Shown here: one piece after another, positions 5,152 to 5,483 of the stretch | Position numbering within the stretch: position 1 is the stretch's first letter | Layout of the letters: each line of letters begins with the position of its first letter | Assembly (NCBI GenBank): GCA_002339265.1 | Contig: DDKG01000340.1 | Span: 1-5,483, forward strand | Direction of reading: 5' to 3' | Origin: Massilia sp. UBA2604 | GTDB taxonomy: Bacteria > Pseudomonadota > Gammaproteobacteria > Burkholderiales > Burkholderiaceae_D | Length of the DNA stretch: 5,483 nt | Translations under genes and position numbers: made by a program | The notes under the pieces: generated by a model | What the model saw: the letters and a program-made list of their open reading frames with translations, nothing else | Databases searched by the model: none | What the model was told of the DNA's origin: nothing

Positions 5152-5483
5152 GTGACTCATCCGAACTTTACCGACAACGACCTCTGGAACGACGACCTCG
5201 CTCCGACCACCGCAGATCAGCGCACCTGGCGCTGGTACCACTTCGCCGCCCTGTGGGTGGGCATGGTGATGTGCATTCCCGCCTACACGCTGTCGGCCAG
5301 CCTGGTGGAGGCGGGCATGTCGGGCTGGCAGGCGGTGCTCACCGTCTTTTTGGCGAACACCATCGTGCTGGTGCCGATGCTGCTGATCGGCCATGCCGGC
5401 GCCAAGTACGGCATTCCGTATGCGGTGCTGGCGCGCACTTCGTTCGGCACGGGCGGCGCCAAGCTGCCGGCGCTGATGCGCGC
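5152..5483 (+). CDS. NCS1-family nucleobase/hydantoin/allantoin-type permease (N-terminal part)
   Basis: This is a membrane transporter of the nucleobase:cation symporter-1 family, expected to import uracil, thymine, allantoin or a hydantoin with a cation. The first 110 residues are present and the frame is open at the right edge; family members usually have about 480-500 residues and 12 helices. The cytosolic start carries the family signature NDDLAPTTADQRTW (13-26). Helix 1 covers about 31-50 (ALWVGMVMCIPAYTLSA), GMSGWQAV follows, and helix 2 covers about 61-80. HAGAKYGIPYAVLARTSFGTGGAKLPAL (81-108) is the conserved segment leading into helix 3. GTG at 5152 is chosen because the signature begins soon after, but it has no Shine-Dalgarno. 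The only longer option in frame after the stop at 5086-5088 is a TTG at 5104, which I consider less likely. Next to an omega-aminotransferase and a PreT-like gene, a pyrimidine base is the likeliest cargo. Confidence 0.9.
   Translation, partial: MTHPNFTDNDLWNDDLAPTTADQRTWRWYHFAALWVGMVMCIPAYTLSASLVEAGMSGWQAVLTVFLANTIVLVPMLLIGHAGAKYGIPYAVLARTSFGTGGAKLPALMR

Noticed and set aside
1..5483. CRISPR array, tRNA, rRNA or transposase gene
   Set aside because: No regularly spaced direct repeats, no tRNA-like cloverleaf or rRNA signature, and no transposase motif seen in any frame.

Overview
The window is GC-rich with dense, short-spaced genes. Its proteins look betaproteobacterial: a LytS-type kinase, an omega-amino acid:pyruvate aminotransferase and an NCS1 permease of the pyrimidine-catabolic type. 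My best guess is Oxalobacteraceae (Massilia and relatives). That guess rests on protein resemblance and base composition only.

Layout. (1) Positions 1-1053, minus strand: a 92-residue membrane protein of unknown function, followed 4 bp later by a LytS/His_kinase-type sensor kinase cut by the left edge. Ahead of them (1082-1114) is a plausible sigma70-like promoter whose -10 lies inside a perfect 13-bp palindrome. (2) Positions 1139-1360, non-coding: a small GGGG/CCCC hairpin, then a 158-bp element bounded by exact 22-bp inverted repeats. It looks like a MITE or large REP-like element, and its right edge forms part of the stop codon of the next gene. (3) Positions 1359-2557, minus strand: a RimJ/RimL-like GNAT acetyltransferase and a signal-peptide-bearing TonB C-terminal-domain protein, joined by a 1-nt TGATG overlap. 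(4) Positions 2558-2746: a divergent intergenic region with two mutually exclusive hairpins. (5) Positions 2747-5483, plus strand: a class III omega-amino acid (beta-alanine):pyruvate aminotransferase, a FAD/NAD(P) oxidoreductase related to PreT, and the start of an NCS1 nucleobase/hydantoin/allantoin-type permease that runs off the right edge.

The plus-strand genes fit the reductive pyrimidine pathway. The permease would import uracil, thymine or a related ring. A PreT/PreA dihydropyrimidine dehydrogenase would reduce it, dihydropyrimidinase and beta-ureidopropionase (not in the window, expected downstream) would open it to beta-alanine, and the aminotransferase would convert beta-alanine to malonate semialdehyde. 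The main oddity is the PreT-like protein. At 325 residues it lacks the whole N-terminal Fe-S domain, the FAD-proximal GG motif and a normal NADPH-binding loop, yet keeps its place between the aminotransferase and the permease. Either it is a remodelled electron-transfer subunit or it has taken another role.
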